A DNA stretch of 64,000 bases from Prevotella sp. E2-28 (GTDB lineage Bacteria > Bacteroidota > Bacteroidia > Bacteroidales > Bacteroidaceae): assembly GCF_022024055.1 (NCBI RefSeq), contig NZ_CP091788.1, positions 992,001 through 1,056,000 of the forward strand. Direction: 5' to 3'. Shown piece by piece: positions 17,514 to 26,474 of the stretch. The notes under the pieces were generated by a model. That model had not been told where the DNA came from and searched no databases. It was given only the letters and a program-made list of their open reading frames with translations. Position 1 is the first letter of the stretch. Each line of letters begins with the position of its first letter. The position numbers were made by a program, and so were the translations under genes.

Positions 17514-18704
17514 ATGAGAAGAATCGTGCTTTTATTAGTGATTGCGCTATTACATACAGTAGTGATGGCACAGTATGCAAACATTCGGATTGTGAAAGAA
17601 CCAAGTTGTCTAAAGATTTTGCAAGTTGATTTTCGTGAGTCTAGCACCCTCGTATATATTAAGGCAGTAAGTCCAAGTAATGATTATAGAGCTAATATAG
17701 GAGAAAAGACATTTATAAGGGTAAAAGGAAGTAATAAGCAATATCCTTTGATAAATAGTATCAATATGCCCATTGGTTCCGAAGCGGAAGAACACAGAAT
17801 GATTTTTGATAATGAAGGCCAAGAGCATTACTTCGCTTTGGAATTTGAGAAAGTACCAGAGACTTCATCTTTTGATATTATCGAGAATGAATCTAGTGAA
17901 TATGCATTCAACTTTTATGGAGTTCAAATAGATACATTAGTAAAAAAAGACTATGTTGATTTAGACAAGATGGTTGAAGATTATCCGATTCAAAAAGAAA
18001 TTGGAGCATATCTAAAGAATAACGTAATCATTCAATATGCAAAAGCCAAGGGTATCATTTTAACAATGTATATTCAAGCAGTGAAGCAATATGGTAAATA
18101 TTTCACGGTTAACATGGATTTGCAGAATTTCAGCGGCAAGAGTATACTATTCGCACTGAACAAGATATCGGCAGAAGGTTACGTTGTCAAGGATGGACAA
18201 ATATCAAAAACGATTCCTTTGGAAATATTATCGTCATATGAATATGATAAGAAAGTCGCAAATAAGCAAGCATGGAGTAATTTCTGGGTTGCATTGGGAG
18301 AAGGTATGGCAGCATCTAATGCAGGCTATTCAAGTTCAACTACAACTTATAACGGAAATTCACACACTTCTGCATATGCATCTGCTTATGGATATGCAGG
18401 AAACACTTATGGTTACGCTAATGCTTATGGCTCAGCCTATACTACCACATATGGCAAAGCGCATACGGAATCCTACAATGGAGCTGCCGCATATGCAGCT
18501 CAGCAGAATGCGAGAGCAAATGTGGAAAGACATGCTGCAGGTCAATATGAGATTCGTCAGCAACTAAATGAAGGTTATGTAAAAAACAATACGATACAAA
18601 ATCAGGTTGAATATTCTGGATTCTTTAATATCAAGTATAAGAAAATAGATCATATAAAAATTGATTTTGTGATAGATGGAATCACATTCCCATTTTTCTT
18701 ATAA
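17514..18704 (+). CDS. Secreted protein with Tyr/Ala/Gly-rich repeats, function unknown
   Basis: The protein has 396 residues with an N-terminal signal peptide (RRIVLLLVIALLHTVVMAQ, cleavage near residue 19). Residues ~20-250 look like a beta-rich exported domain. Residues ~270-330 are low complexity, dominated by Y, A, G, S and T (for example SAYGYAGNTYGYANAYGSAY). I do not recognise a family. It has its own promoter and an unusually long structured leader, and ends at a strong terminator. So it is a single-gene unit placed between the CBASS operon and the integration module. Confidence 0.7.
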   Translation: MRRIVLLLVIALLHTVVMAQYANIRIVKEPSCLKILQVDFRESSTLVYIKAVSPSNDYRANIGEKTFIRVKGSNKQYPLINSINMPIGSEAEEHRMIFDNEGQEHYFALEFEKVPETSSFDIIENESSEYAFNFYGVQIDTLVKKDYVDLDKMVEDYPIQKEIGAYLKNNVIIQYAKAKGIILTMYIQAVKQYGKYFTVNMDLQNFSGKSILFALNKISAEGYVVKDGQISKTIPLEILSSYEYDKKVANKQAWSNFWVALGEGMAASNAGYSSSTTTYNGNSHTSAYASAYGYAGNTYGYANAYGSAYTTTYGKAHTESYNGAAAYAAQQNARANVERHAAGQYEIRQQLNEGYVKNNTIQNQVEYSGFFNIKYKKIDHIKIDFVIDGITFPFFL

Positions 18705-18712
18705 AAAACAGG

Positions 18713-18744
18713 CGAGAGCGTTCTTTTTTGATTGAACGCTCTCG
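18713..18744. terminator. Terminator after the secreted-protein gene
   Basis: CGAGAGCGTTC (18713-18723) pairs with GAACGCTCTCG (18734-18744). The loop is T-rich and TAATTT follows. The stem starts 8 bp after the stop codon. Confidence 0.85.
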
Positions 18745-18837
18745 TAATTTGATATCTTTTACAAAATATCTTATGGGAGTTTATCGCCCGACTAACTTGT
18801 CATAAGTGTTGAGCTTGCTTAAATTACACTATTGCTC

Positions 18838-18904
18838 TTCCCCCAAAAATGGACTTTTGGGGAATTAGGCTTCCCCGAGAGAAAAAGTGAACTTTCGGGC
18901 AAGC
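18838..18904. repeat. Pair of related hairpins
   Basis: Hairpin 1 (18838-18864) has arms TTCCCC/GGGGAA extended by AAAA/TTTT. Hairpin 2 (18869-18904) has arms GCTTCCCCGAGAG/CTTTCGGGCAAGC. On the minus strand both read CCC(C/G)AAAAGT-like sequence, then a T-run, then GGGGAAG, so they look like diverged tandem copies. They lie between the secreted-protein terminator and the end of the replication-type genes, in an otherwise empty stretch (18745-18928). They could be an initiator, transfer-origin or terminator structure. Confidence 0.6.
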
Positions 18905-18928
18905 CCGTTTGGTACAGCATAATAATCG

Positions 18929-19267
18929 TTATTTGGGCCTCTTCTCTATAGGCAAATAGGCGAGGTTTATTATGCGAACTTCCATGTTGTAGCCACACCT
19001 TTTGTACTCAAGAACTCCCATTTCTTGCAATGATTTGAGGAATGACATGACCGTTTTTCTATCCCAATTCCATTTCTTGGCAAGATAATCATACGTAATT
19101 CCGACAGGTACATTTATACCATTAGGGTGGATTTTACACCGTTCTATTTGAGCTTTATATAGCTCAAGAAACGCCTCAAATCTGGAGGTTCTATTGGGCA
19201 ATGACTTCTCCAAGAACAGAAATAGGTTCGCATTTAATTTCGTAAAATATAAATTCTCTACTATCAT
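18929..19267 (-). CDS. Small winged-helix-like protein of the integration module
   Basis: The protein has 112 residues. Residues ~50-100 (VGITYDYLAKKWNWDRKTVMSFLKSLQEMGVLEYKR) have the helix-turn-helix plus wing pattern of DNA-binding replication or regulatory proteins. That run is two motifs: a recognition helix, then a short wing. No enzyme motif is seen. It is the last gene of the leftward module that includes the integrase, 55 bp after the DUF6633-like gene. Exact family unknown. Confidence 0.6.
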   Translation of the reverse strand: MIVENLYFTKLNANLFLFLEKSLPNRTSRFEAFLELYKAQIERCKIHPNGINVPVGITYDYLAKKWNWDRKTVMSFLKSLQEMGVLEYKRCGYNMEVRIINLAYLPIEKRPK

Positions 19268-19322
19268 TTGTTTTCTAATTCTTATGATAATTTTAAGATA
19301 TGTGCCTTAAATATATCCTTGA

Positions 19323-19934
19323 TTATTTCTTCGGAAGTTGTAATTGGTTTTTCTCATATTCTGCCTTGATTCTTCTCATCTCTCGGTCATGTTCTTCAAT
19401 GATATTTGTGCGTTCCTGAAGAAAACTTGACATACTTTTGATGATAGTTTGAGGGTCGAAATAACTATAGAATCGTTCGTAGAAGCCTGCCTTGAAATTG
19501 AACAAGAACAACATCACTTCGTCGGTTTTCAGATATTTGTATTTGCTCGCAATTGCTGTTGCTACTAATTTGATTTGTGCTTCACTTGCATCTTCCTTTA
19601 ATCCACAACAGACGCTAATATCTGCTATTTGTGGAACAAGCCAGATGGCAGACGCGAATCTTCCATACGTAACATCAAGCAACCTTAAGCATGGTGAATC
19701 TCCATAAATGCATTGTTCAGGATCTTGACATAGGGAGAACTGTCGCAATGGGGTATTGGCAATTGCGAAATCGTTGAAAGTAGGGTACTTCCGCATAAGT
19801 TTATTTACGCTTTTTGCATAGGACGGCTCATTCCGAAGTCGAACTAAATCCGGCGATAACTTTAGTTGCGGTGCTAAGTAAGTCCCGCTTTCTTTTTTCC
19901 TGTTTATCAATTCTTGGGCTACAGTTGTTTCCAT
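19323..19934 (-). CDS. DUF6633-like protein of integrative elements
   Basis: The protein has 203 residues. It resembles the DUF6633 proteins that commonly accompany DUF6291 proteins and tyrosine integrases in Bacteroidales elements. The visible core is FSLCQDPEQCIYGDSPCLRLL and ASAIWLVPQIADI. The end is a charged helix. Its start overlaps the upstream DUF6291-like ORF by 107 bp in another frame. So either the start is further downstream or the upstream gene has been lengthened by a frameshift. Role unknown; probably element maintenance. Confidence 0.6.
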   Translation of the reverse strand: METTVAQELINRKKESGTYLAPQLKLSPDLVRLRNEPSYAKSVNKLMRKYPTFNDFAIANTPLRQFSLCQDPEQCIYGDSPCLRLLDVTYGRFASAIWLVPQIADISVCCGLKEDASEAQIKLVATAIASKYKYLKTDEVMLFLFNFKAGFYERFYSYFDPQTIIKSMSSFLQERTNIIEEHDREMRRIKAEYEKNQLQLPKK

Positions 19935-20355
19935 TTGATTGTACTATTGATTGATAAGACTCCCTATTGATGTTAATAGCGTTAGCTATATTATCATTAT
20001 TCTTACTATTACTTTTCTCATTATTATTGTTACTTATGCATGCGTTCGCCTGCGACGGCATGCGATTGCTTGCGATGGTATCCGACCGTTGAGTCTCGCT
20101 TTGGGAAGAATATCTCCTGCGTGCATTCTCTCGATTCTTTTCGCATTTCTGTTCGTATTTTTTCTTGTCTCGGTCTCTTTGAGCCTTAAACATGTTGAAT
20201 AACGCAAGCAATGATTTGTCATCAATCTTCGGTAACTCTCCAGTGGATCCATAGCAAAGAATGGATTTGAAAAGAATACCTGCAAGTTCGTCAGGAAGAC
20301 ACTTAATAGCATCGTAACAATCCAAATGTATAATGATGCTTGCTACTTCTTCCAT
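19828..20355 (-). CDS. DUF6291-like protein (replication-organiser type)
   Basis: The protein has 175 residues. The N-terminus (about 1-75) matches DUF6291: YDAIKCLPDELAGILFKSI, then LFNMFKAQRDRDKKKYEQKCEKNRENARRR split over a helix. This pattern is shared with N-terminal domains of phage and plasmid replication organisers. The middle is Asn/Ser-rich linker. The last ~35 residues overlap the next gene and may not be native. It is 2 bp from the HTH gene upstream, so it is co-transcribed. Confidence 0.6.
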   Translation of the reverse strand: MEEVASIIIHLDCYDAIKCLPDELAGILFKSILCYGSTGELPKIDDKSLLALFNMFKAQRDRDKKKYEQKCEKNRENARRRYSSQSETQRSDTIASNRMPSQANACISNNNNEKSNSKNNDNIANAININRESYQSIVQSNGNNCSPRIDKQEKRKRDLLSTATKVIAGFSSTSE

Positions 20356-20357
20356 GA

Positions 20358-20711
20358 CTATATTGTTTTGCGTCTTTTAATGAATTCAAGAGCTTCATGC
20401 TCCAGTTCTTCCTGGCTTTTACAATGACTTTGCTTCATCCAATCATCGATTTCAGACTGAAGAAATGCCAATGCCTTGTTAATCTTATGGTACGGAATCT
20501 GCTTGTTGGATACCCAGCCATAGACAGTTTGCTTGACAGGATGGGATGGAACGTAAGAACATAGTTCATCAATATCCATCCAATGAGGTAAGTTACTTGC
20601 TTGCTGTTTGTAGCGAAGACTCTGAACAGTCTCTTCTAAGTTCTCAACTTTTGCGATGAGATAGGACAATGCTCCTGGCATTTCCTCCAAACTTTTGACT
20701 TCTTTTGTCAT
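20358..20711 (-). CDS. Excisionase/MerR-type helix-turn-helix protein
   Basis: The protein has 117 residues from ATG 20711. A longer ORF to 20816 starts in a low-complexity hydrophobic stretch and is rejected. The N-terminal part is a coiled coil (VENLEETVQSLRYK). The C-terminal half (MDIDELCSYVPSHPVKQTVYGWV...IPYHKINKALAFLQSEIDDWM, given in pieces) is the helix-turn-helix of the 'helix-turn-helix domain 17' type used by excisionases. It lies 147 bp downstream of the integrase end, on the same strand. It probably controls excision or element gene expression. Confidence 0.75.
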   Translation of the reverse strand: MTKEVKSLEEMPGALSYLIAKVENLEETVQSLRYKQQASNLPHWMDIDELCSYVPSHPVKQTVYGWVSNKQIPYHKINKALAFLQSEIDDWMKQSHCKSQEELEHEALEFIKRRKTI

Positions 20712-20935
20712 AGTGTATAAAATTGTTATCTCTGAAAATTTAATTTTGCAGGTGCAAAATAACAGAAAAAAAAGAAATCGATAAGGAAATATTAGTAAAA
20801 AATAAATATTTAACATTTTGATTTAAAGAAAAGCCCCAAAATAAAGGGGTTCTGGAAAACTGACAATAAATAGAATGGTAAAAAACAGCCCTCGAAAATA
20901 ACGTTCGGGGGCTAAAAGATATAAGAAATCACTGA

Positions 20936-22207
20936 TTATTTCTTTGTCTTATCAGGATTCAAATCATCAATATAGATGGAGTTTGCAGCTTTTATTTTGG
21001 CAGAATCTACCATGTGGGTATAAATTTGTGTCGTTCGCACATTCTTATGCCCAAGCATTTTCTGGATGGTATAGAGCCCAGTCCCATTCTCTAGCTGTAG
21101 CGTTGCAAAAGAATGACGAAAGCAGTGAAAGGTAATGTGTTTGGTAATGCCAGCAGCTTCAATCCACTCTTTGACAGGCCGATTAATCCAAGATGGATTC
21201 TGAAGCCCCTCAAAAACCAGCCTGTCAGGCTCGCGTCGTTCTCCGCATAATTCATAAGCCTGATCAGAAATCGGGTGGTATTCAGGTACTACGGTCTTCT
21301 TCTGGACCTTCACAATCTGCCAAGAATTATTAAGAAATTGTAGTCGGCCCCATGTTAATCCCTTGATATCGCAGTGGCGAAGACCAGTCATGATAGAAAA
21401 GAAAGATGCCCTTCTGAGAATATCACTTTTACATGGTGTTTTAGCCAATCTTTTGATTTCCTCTAGATTGAGCACCTCGCGGAGTGCATCTTGGGCAGGA
21501 ATGCCATTTACCTTACTGCTGACATCAACAGTGAGATACTCGTCAATGAAAGCTTGTCTAACTCCTGCTTTTACGATGGCAAAATAGGTAGAAGCCGTAT
21601 TTTGTTTGATTATTCCTTTCTTGTTTCCACCTTGGGGCGCAGCTAATAAGAACATTTTCAGGTCTTCAAGCAGTTTTACTGATATAGTCTTGAATGGTAT
21701 GGGCTTGCCATGAGAATAAAGCTTTAGCAATTCAGCAACACGTTCCCAGTTAACAATAATAGAATCAGAACTATTGGGATGACGCTTATAGATGATCCCC
21801 TCAAAGTATTTGATGAAATCTTGCTCACCTCTCTCGTTCTGTGCAAGTATTTCAGCCTCCTTGTCTGTATAAATGATAGCACTATCGTACTCATGTTGGC
21901 GGAGTTTCCTCACCTCGTCAGCGTAGATACATGATTCTTGGTCCAGTTGAGAGGAACAAAGAATCACTCCGTTTGCATCTCTCTTAGGACGATATTTATA
22001 ATCTCCATCAGGTGTAATGCCTATCACAGACGATTTGTCCCAAATAGGGGTACGTATGATTCGGTTTATTGATTCGATAACCCTTTTGCGTTTTGGATTA
22101 CATGGGTCGTAAACTGGATATGCTTCAACAATCAGATACCATTCTTCCTTATACTCCGACTTGCGGAGCTTAACGGTCACTTTTGTGTTTAATAACTTCT
22201 TTCTCAT
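20936..22207 (-). CDS. Tyrosine recombinase (integrase)
   Basis: The protein has 423 residues from ATG 22207; an upstream start would run into the preceding gene. All catalytic residues are visible: Arg in MTGLRHCDIKGLTW (about residue 290), HCFRHSFATL (H-x-x-R), GHKN and the nucleophile Tyr in TTQIYTHM (about residue 400). The N-terminal SAM-like core-binding domain is present. It catalyses integration and excision of the element, and given its position ~790 bp from the dnaK end, that is the likely target. It belongs with the two HTH genes that flank it. Confidence 0.93.
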   Translation of the reverse strand: MRKKLLNTKVTVKLRKSEYKEEWYLIVEAYPVYDPCNPKRKRVIESINRIIRTPIWDKSSVIGITPDGDYKYRPKRDANGVILCSSQLDQESCIYADEVRKLRQHEYDSAIIYTDKEAEILAQNERGEQDFIKYFEGIIYKRHPNSSDSIIVNWERVAELLKLYSHGKPIPFKTISVKLLEDLKMFLLAAPQGGNKKGIIKQNTASTYFAIVKAGVRQAFIDEYLTVDVSSKVNGIPAQDALREVLNLEEIKRLAKTPCKSDILRRASFFSIMTGLRHCDIKGLTWGRLQFLNNSWQIVKVQKKTVVPEYHPISDQAYELCGERREPDRLVFEGLQNPSWINRPVKEWIEAAGITKHITFHCFRHSFATLQLENGTGLYTIQKMLGHKNVRTTQIYTHMVDSAKIKAANSIYIDDLNPDKTKK

Positions 22208-22218
22208 ATTTTGTTTGT

Positions 22219-22773
22219 TTAAAGCGATTTGTACAAGTTGTCGATTTCCTTTTTGGGCGCATAGACATAGTTCCCAATTTGCCGGGTAGGGATGGAATAC
22301 TTTCTGATATGCGCCCATACTGTACTATCGTCTATCCTGAATTTCATGGAGATTTCGCCGATGGTATAACAATTCTCTGGCTCCATGTCGTATAGACGTG
22401 GTAGTAAATGCTCATCCTTGATGGGCTCTTCACGCAAAGGAACTATCATTTCCAACTGCTCGCGAGAAATGCGGGTGAGCCTTTCCCCTATATTTATATA
22501 AGGTAGTCGGCCTTTGCGTATCAGACGATAGATGGTATCCCTGCTGATGGCATACATTGCGACAGCCTCCTTCACACTGATATAATCTCTTTCACTAGGA
22601 ATGTGTTGAGCAATTAGGTTCAGTTGCTCTTCTTTGGTTTTTGCAGCCTTTCGTTTTTTGTAGGCAATGTCAGTACAATGTCTACAACAGTAGCGGGAAT
22701 CTAATGTCTTTGCGATAAAGGTGTTCCCACATACTTCACACTTGCGTTTGATTTGAAATTTAGCTTCTGGCAT
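22219..22773 (-). CDS. Zinc-finger plus double helix-turn-helix regulator
   Basis: The protein has 184 residues. It starts with a Cys4-type finger (CEVCGNTFIAKTLDSRYCCRHC, two CxxC pairs at about 13-34). Two excisionase-like helix-turn-helix segments follow: ISVKEAVAMYAISRDTIYRLI (about 65-85) and TIGEISMKFRIDDSTVWAHI (about 135-155). The stop is 11 bp before the integrase start, so it is co-transcribed. Such proteins directly precede integrases in many Bacteroidetes elements and are candidate directionality factors. Confidence 0.8.
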   Translation of the reverse strand: MPEAKFQIKRKCEVCGNTFIAKTLDSRYCCRHCTDIAYKKRKAAKTKEEQLNLIAQHIPSERDYISVKEAVAMYAISRDTIYRLIRKGRLPYINIGERLTRISREQLEMIVPLREEPIKDEHLLPRLYDMEPENCYTIGEISMKFRIDDSTVWAHIRKYSIPTRQIGNYVYAPKKEIDNLYKSL

Positions 22774-22826
22774 AATTCTTTGAATTTAAGTATGTATAAG
22801 TACTAATAAGTATATATAGGTTGCAT

Positions 22827-22905
22827 CTTGTCGCAAATTTAGTCGCGTTACATGAATGTCGCAAAAATGGGATAAATAAGGGCATAATAAAAGCATAGCA
22901 AACAT
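22827..22905. other. Candidate integrase arm-type sites at the right end
   Basis: TGTCGCAAA (22829-22837), ATGTCGCAAAA (22856-22866) and TAGCAAACAT (22896-22905) lie between the HTH gene and the dnaK junction. The last two are exact matches, in the same order and orientation, to motifs in both left-end repeats (7361/7390 and 9739/9768). Shared sub-terminal motifs at both ends fit arm-binding sites of a tyrosine integrase. The stretch 22774-22920 has no gene. Confidence 0.65.
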
Positions 22906-22920
22906 GAGGGCATAAAAACA

Positions 22921-22953
22921 AATAGCGTGTAACTCATTGAGCTACACGCTATT
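22921..22953 (-). terminator. Terminator of dnaK at the element junction
   Basis: AATAGCGTGTA (22921-22931) pairs with TACACGCTATT (22943-22953). On the minus strand it is followed by TGTTTTT. It lies 35 bp after the dnaK stop and, by the boundary model, belongs to the inserted element. Confidence 0.88.
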
Positions 22954-22987
22954 TCGTTCCATTTTGTTATGTCTTTGCCTATCGGTG

Positions 22988-24898
22988 TCATTTAACCTCC
23001 TCGAAGTCGGCATCCTGAACGTCGTCGTTAGGATTTGACTGAGTCTGCTGACCACCCTGATACTGCTGCTGACCTGCATCGGCACCGGGCTGACCTGCAC
23101 CTGCCTGCTGGTACATCTTCTGAGATGCGGCGTTCATGACCTGATTCAGGTTGTTCATGGCTGCGTCGATAGCAGCTACGTCGCCAGCCTTGTGAGCTTC
23201 TTTCAACTGATTAACAGCAGCCTCTACGTTGGCCTTGTCGGCTCCCAGCTTGTCACCATTCTCGTTGAGGAAGGTCTCTGTCTGGAAAATCATTGAGTCG
23301 GCCTGATTCATCTTGTCGATGCGCTCGCGCTCTTTCTTATCGTTCTCGGCGTTAGCTTCTGCCTCTGCCTTCATGCGGTTGATCTCGTCCTGTGACAGAC
23401 CTGATGAAGCTTCGATGCGGATAGCCTGCTCCTTACCGGTAGCCTTATCCTTAGCGCTTACTTTCACGATACCGTTAGCGTCGATGTCGAAGGTAACCTC
23501 AATCTGAGGCACGCCACGACGAGCGGGAGCGATACCAGTGAGGTTGAACTGACCCAGGCTCTTGTTCTGAGAAGCCATAGGACGCTCGCCCTGCAGTACA
23601 TGGATGGTTACCTCTGTCTGATTGTCAGCAGCGGTAGAGAATACCTGACTCTGCTTACAAGGAATAGTGGTGTTGGCATCAATCAGCTTGGTCATCACAC
23701 CACCGAGGGTCTCGATACCGAGGGTCAGAGGAGTAACGTCGAGCAGCACGATGTCCTGGCCAGTCTCCTGGTTGAGGATAGCACCCTGGATTGCAGCACC
23801 TACAGCTACCACCTCATCAGGGTTAACACCCTTTGAAGGCTCCTTGCCGAAGTAGTTCTTAACGAGAGTCTGCACAGCAGGGATACGGCTTGAACCACCT
23901 ACGAGGATTACCTCGTCAATATCTGAAGTAGAGATACCTGCGTCGCGAACGGCGTTCTGACAAGGTACCAAGCAAGCCTGAATCAGGTTGTGAGCCAGCT
24001 GCTCAAACTTAGCACGTGTCAGGGTCTTCACCAAGTGCTTGGGAACACCAGCTACGGGCATGATGTAAGGCAGGTTAATCTCTGTAGAGGTAGTGCTTGA
24101 CAGCTCAATCTTAGCCTTCTCGGCAGCCTCCTTCAGACGCTGCATAGCCATAGGATCGCTCTTCAGGTCGGCACCTTCGTCGTTCTTGAACTCCTGAACC
24201 AGCCAGTCAATGATAACCTGGTCGAAATCGTCACCACCCAGGTGAGTATCACCATTGGTAGAGAGCACCTCGAACACACCACCACCGAAGTCGAGGATAG
24301 AGATATCGAAAGTACCACCACCGAGGTCGAACACGGCAATCTTCATGTCCTTGTTGGTCTTATCGATACCGTAAGCCAGAGCAGCTGCTGTAGGCTCGTT
24401 CACGATACGACGTACGTTCAGACCAGCAATCTGACCAGCCTCCTTAGTGGCCTGACGCTGAGAGTCAGAGAAGTAAGCGGGCACGGTGATGACGGCCTCA
24501 GTAACTTCCTGTCCAAGGTAGTCCTCAGCGGTCTTCTTCATCTTCTGAAGTACCATAGCTGAGATTTCCTGAGGAGTGTACTTACGTCCGTCGATGTCAA
24601 CACGGGGATAACCACCCTCGTTAACTACATTAAACGGTACGCGTGAGATTTCTTTCTCGGTCTGCTGCCATGTCTCACCCATGAAGCGCTTGATAGAATA
24701 AACGGTGTTCTTGGGGTTGGTGATAGCCTGACGCTTGGCGGGGTCGCCAATCTTACGCTCGCCACCCTCAACGAAACCTACTACTGAAGGTGTGGTACGC
24801 TTACCTTCGCTGTTTGCAATCACAACAGGCTCGTTGCCTTCGAATACGGCTACACAGCTGTTGGTTGTACCTAAGTCAATTCCAATAATCTTTCCCAT
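22988..24898 (-). CDS. dnaK: Chaperone DnaK (Hsp70)
   Basis: The protein has 636 residues from ATG 24898 ([14 protein letters not shown]); an upstream in-frame ATG at 24928 is not conserved and is rejected. The ATPase domain shows the phosphate loops IDLGTTNS and FDLGGGTFD. The substrate domain follows, then a Gly/Gln-rich tail ending [11 protein letters not shown]. It folds proteins with DnaJ/GrpE in an ATP cycle. Neither dnaJ nor grpE is adjacent. The C-terminal EEVK-like end is intact even though the element border falls inside these codons. Confidence 0.98.
   Translation of the reverse strand: MGKIIGIDLGTTNSCVAVFEGNEPVVIANSEGKRTTPSVVGFVEGGERKIGDPAKRQAITNPKNTVYSIKRFMGETWQQTEKEISRVPFNVVNEGGYPRVDIDGRKYTPQEISAMVLQKMKKTAEDYLGQEVTEAVITVPAYFSDSQRQATKEAGQIAGLNVRRIVNEPTAAALAYGIDKTNKDMKIAVFDLGGGTFDISILDFGGGVFEVLSTNGDTHLGGDDFDQVIIDWLVQEFKNDEGADLKSDPMAMQRLKEAAEKAKIELSSTTSTEINLPYIMPVAGVPKHLVKTLTRAKFEQLAHNLIQACLVPCQNAVRDAGISTSDIDEVILVGGSSRIPAVQTLVKNYFGKEPSKGVNPDEVVAVGAAIQGAILNQETGQDIVLLDVTPLTLGIETLGGVMTKLIDANTTIPCKQSQVFSTAADNQTEVTIHVLQGERPMASQNKSLGQFNLTGIAPARRGVPQIEVTFDIDANGIVKVSAKDKATGKEQAIRIEASSGLSQDEINRMKAEAEANAENDKKERERIDKMNQADSMIFQTETFLNENGDKLGADKANVEAAVNQLKEAHKAGDVAAIDAAMNNLNQVMNAASQKMYQQAGAGQPGADAGQQQYQGGQQTQSNPNDDVQDADFEEVK
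22995..23005. other. Putative attachment core inside the dnaK 3' end
   Basis: ACCTCCTCGAA is the reverse complement of the codons for Phe-Glu-Glu-Val near the DnaK C-terminus. Exact copies occur at 7303-7313 and 9681-9691. In all three places the following codons still give Val-Lys-stop (GTTAAATGA, GTGAAGTAA, GTCAAATAA), so the reading frame is preserved by whichever element end is joined. Confidence 0.7.
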
Positions 24899-25032
24899 AA
24901 TTGTATTATTTTTTATTTGTTGATTCAAAATTTGTCACAGTCAAACAAGCAAAGTGCGTGCCAAAAGTATAAATTTTCTCAAGAAACGATTTTTTGTCAC
25001 GTCATTTTGGCATAAGTATCAGAAAAAAGATA

Positions 25033-25040
25033 TATCTTTG
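25033..25040 (+). promoter_or_regulatory. -7 promoter box for the BamE-like secreted protein
   Basis: TATCTTTG lies 26 bp before the start codon at 25066. Confidence 0.7.
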
Positions 25041-25065
25041 CAGGCGAATTAATTCATTTTTTGTT

Positions 25066-26385
25066 ATGAAAAGACTAATGATGGTTGTTTTCATGGCTGT
25101 TGCAGTCATTGGCGCATCGGCTCAGGAAAACAAATATATCGTAAAGACGAAAGGGGCTAAGAAGGCCGTTGAAGTAGCCGCTGTAACAGATTCTGTAGCT
25201 GCAAAAGATGCCAATGAGCCACAGGATACGTTAAGTCGTATTTTCCGTTATGTCAGTATGTGTGACTGGGGTGAGGGTATGCGTTTCATGGTGATTCCTG
25301 ATAAAAAGGATATGGTTATCAAAACCTTTGCCGATGCAGAGACGGGGCAGATGGTGAGCAGCTTGAAGTTGCGCCATAAGATAATGGTCTATAAAGGTCA
25401 CGAGAATACGGGTGGCCTGCATGAACATGTCAACTTTGTCTGCGAGGATGACGGTAAAGCTTATTATTTTGAGGTTCCTACGGCATCGTTTGAAGATTAT
25501 TGCTTCGGCAAACTAGGTGTACCCACGTTGGCATATCTCGGTGATGTAGATGCTGCCATCGAGTTTTTCAAGGATAAGACGCTGTTTACCCTTGCCGACG
25601 AGTATTATGTTGATACAGAGATGAATGGTGATGGCTATGAGACGATAACCGACGTGGTAGAAGGTACTGAAGTAAAAGTAGTTGCCGTAGGCGTAGGCAC
25701 GCGTAATTACCCTGTAAAGATTATTGTGGCCGATAAGGATGGTCGTGAGTTCTATCAGAATGTGGCCATTAGTCGTACTAATAGTGGTATGCGCGATGAC
25801 GAGTTTGAGATTAGCAATAAGAAAATCCACTCGTTCCGTGGCGCCTTTGAACTGCCTGCTGACAATGTGGCAGCAAGTGCGGCCTATAAGGAATACATCG
25901 GCAAGGTGGTCTATACAAAGTACTCTACAACGTTTGGCGATGCGCAGAACCGTGCTACAAACATGGCTCGCCTGTCAACGTTTAAGATTATAGATGTCAG
26001 AGCGCAGCGTGGTACTCATTATGTCAAGATGACACTTCGCGGATTAGGCTCAGGAAAAACCTATACCAAACAGGTTACATTTGTGAGCAAAGATGTCTCG
26101 GGTGATATCGCAGGAACACGTGAACACCTGTATGACAACCTGTTTGCTGAGGGTAATCCGATGGATATTCCTGGCATCAAGAAGGAGCATCTCTCTGATA
26201 TCCAGAAAGGTGTTGTTCGTCCAGGCTATACGGAGGCTGAGGTGGAAATGGCGTTAGGAAAGCCTTCTTCACATGCTGTCAGCGACTCAAACTTCTATAC
26301 ATGGACGTATAAAGAGGTGGGTATGCCTTACGCTTGTGTGTTCTTCGACAAGAAGACTAAGAAGGTAAGAAGCGTCAAGAAATAA
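25066..26385 (+). CDS. Secreted protein with C-terminal SmpA/BamE-like segment
   Basis: The protein has 439 residues from ATG 25066, chosen because it gives a proper signal peptide (KRLMMVVFMAVAVIGASAQ). Earlier in-frame codons overlap the promoter. The body (about 30-380) is unrecognised and beta-rich. Near the end, VRPGYTEAEVEMALGKPSS (about residue 385-403) has the pattern of SmpA/OmlA/BamE folds, where it marks small envelope lipoproteins. It has its own promoter and terminator. Its role is unknown; an envelope location is inferred. Confidence 0.7.
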   Translation: MKRLMMVVFMAVAVIGASAQENKYIVKTKGAKKAVEVAAVTDSVAAKDANEPQDTLSRIFRYVSMCDWGEGMRFMVIPDKKDMVIKTFADAETGQMVSSLKLRHKIMVYKGHENTGGLHEHVNFVCEDDGKAYYFEVPTASFEDYCFGKLGVPTLAYLGDVDAAIEFFKDKTLFTLADEYYVDTEMNGDGYETITDVVEGTEVKVVAVGVGTRNYPVKIIVADKDGREFYQNVAISRTNSGMRDDEFEISNKKIHSFRGAFELPADNVAASAAYKEYIGKVVYTKYSTTFGDAQNRATNMARLSTFKIIDVRAQRGTHYVKMTLRGLGSGKTYTKQVTFVSKDVSGDIAGTREHLYDNLFAEGNPMDIPGIKKEHLSDIQKGVVRPGYTEAEVEMALGKPSSHAVSDSNFYTWTYKEVGMPYACVFFDKKTKKVRSVKK

Positions 26386-26411
26386 GAAAAGTAGAGATAA
26401 GCATAAAGAAA

Positions 26412-26441
26412 AGAGCCTCAATCACGTACGATTGAGACTCT
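26412..26441. terminator. Shared terminator between the BamE-like gene and recA
   Basis: AGAGCCTCAATC (26412-26423) pairs with GATTGAGACTCT (26430-26441), with one G-T wobble/mismatch and a T-rich flank. It separates two convergent genes. Confidence 0.85.
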
Positions 26442-26474
26442 TTCTTTTTCTGTCAGTCAAGAACGCAGATTCTG

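Noticed and set aside
20712..20816. Longer N-terminus for the HTH protein (start at 20816)
   Set aside because: The added residues are a Phe/Leu/Ile-rich low-complexity stretch over the intergenic region. ATG 20711 begins the conserved part.
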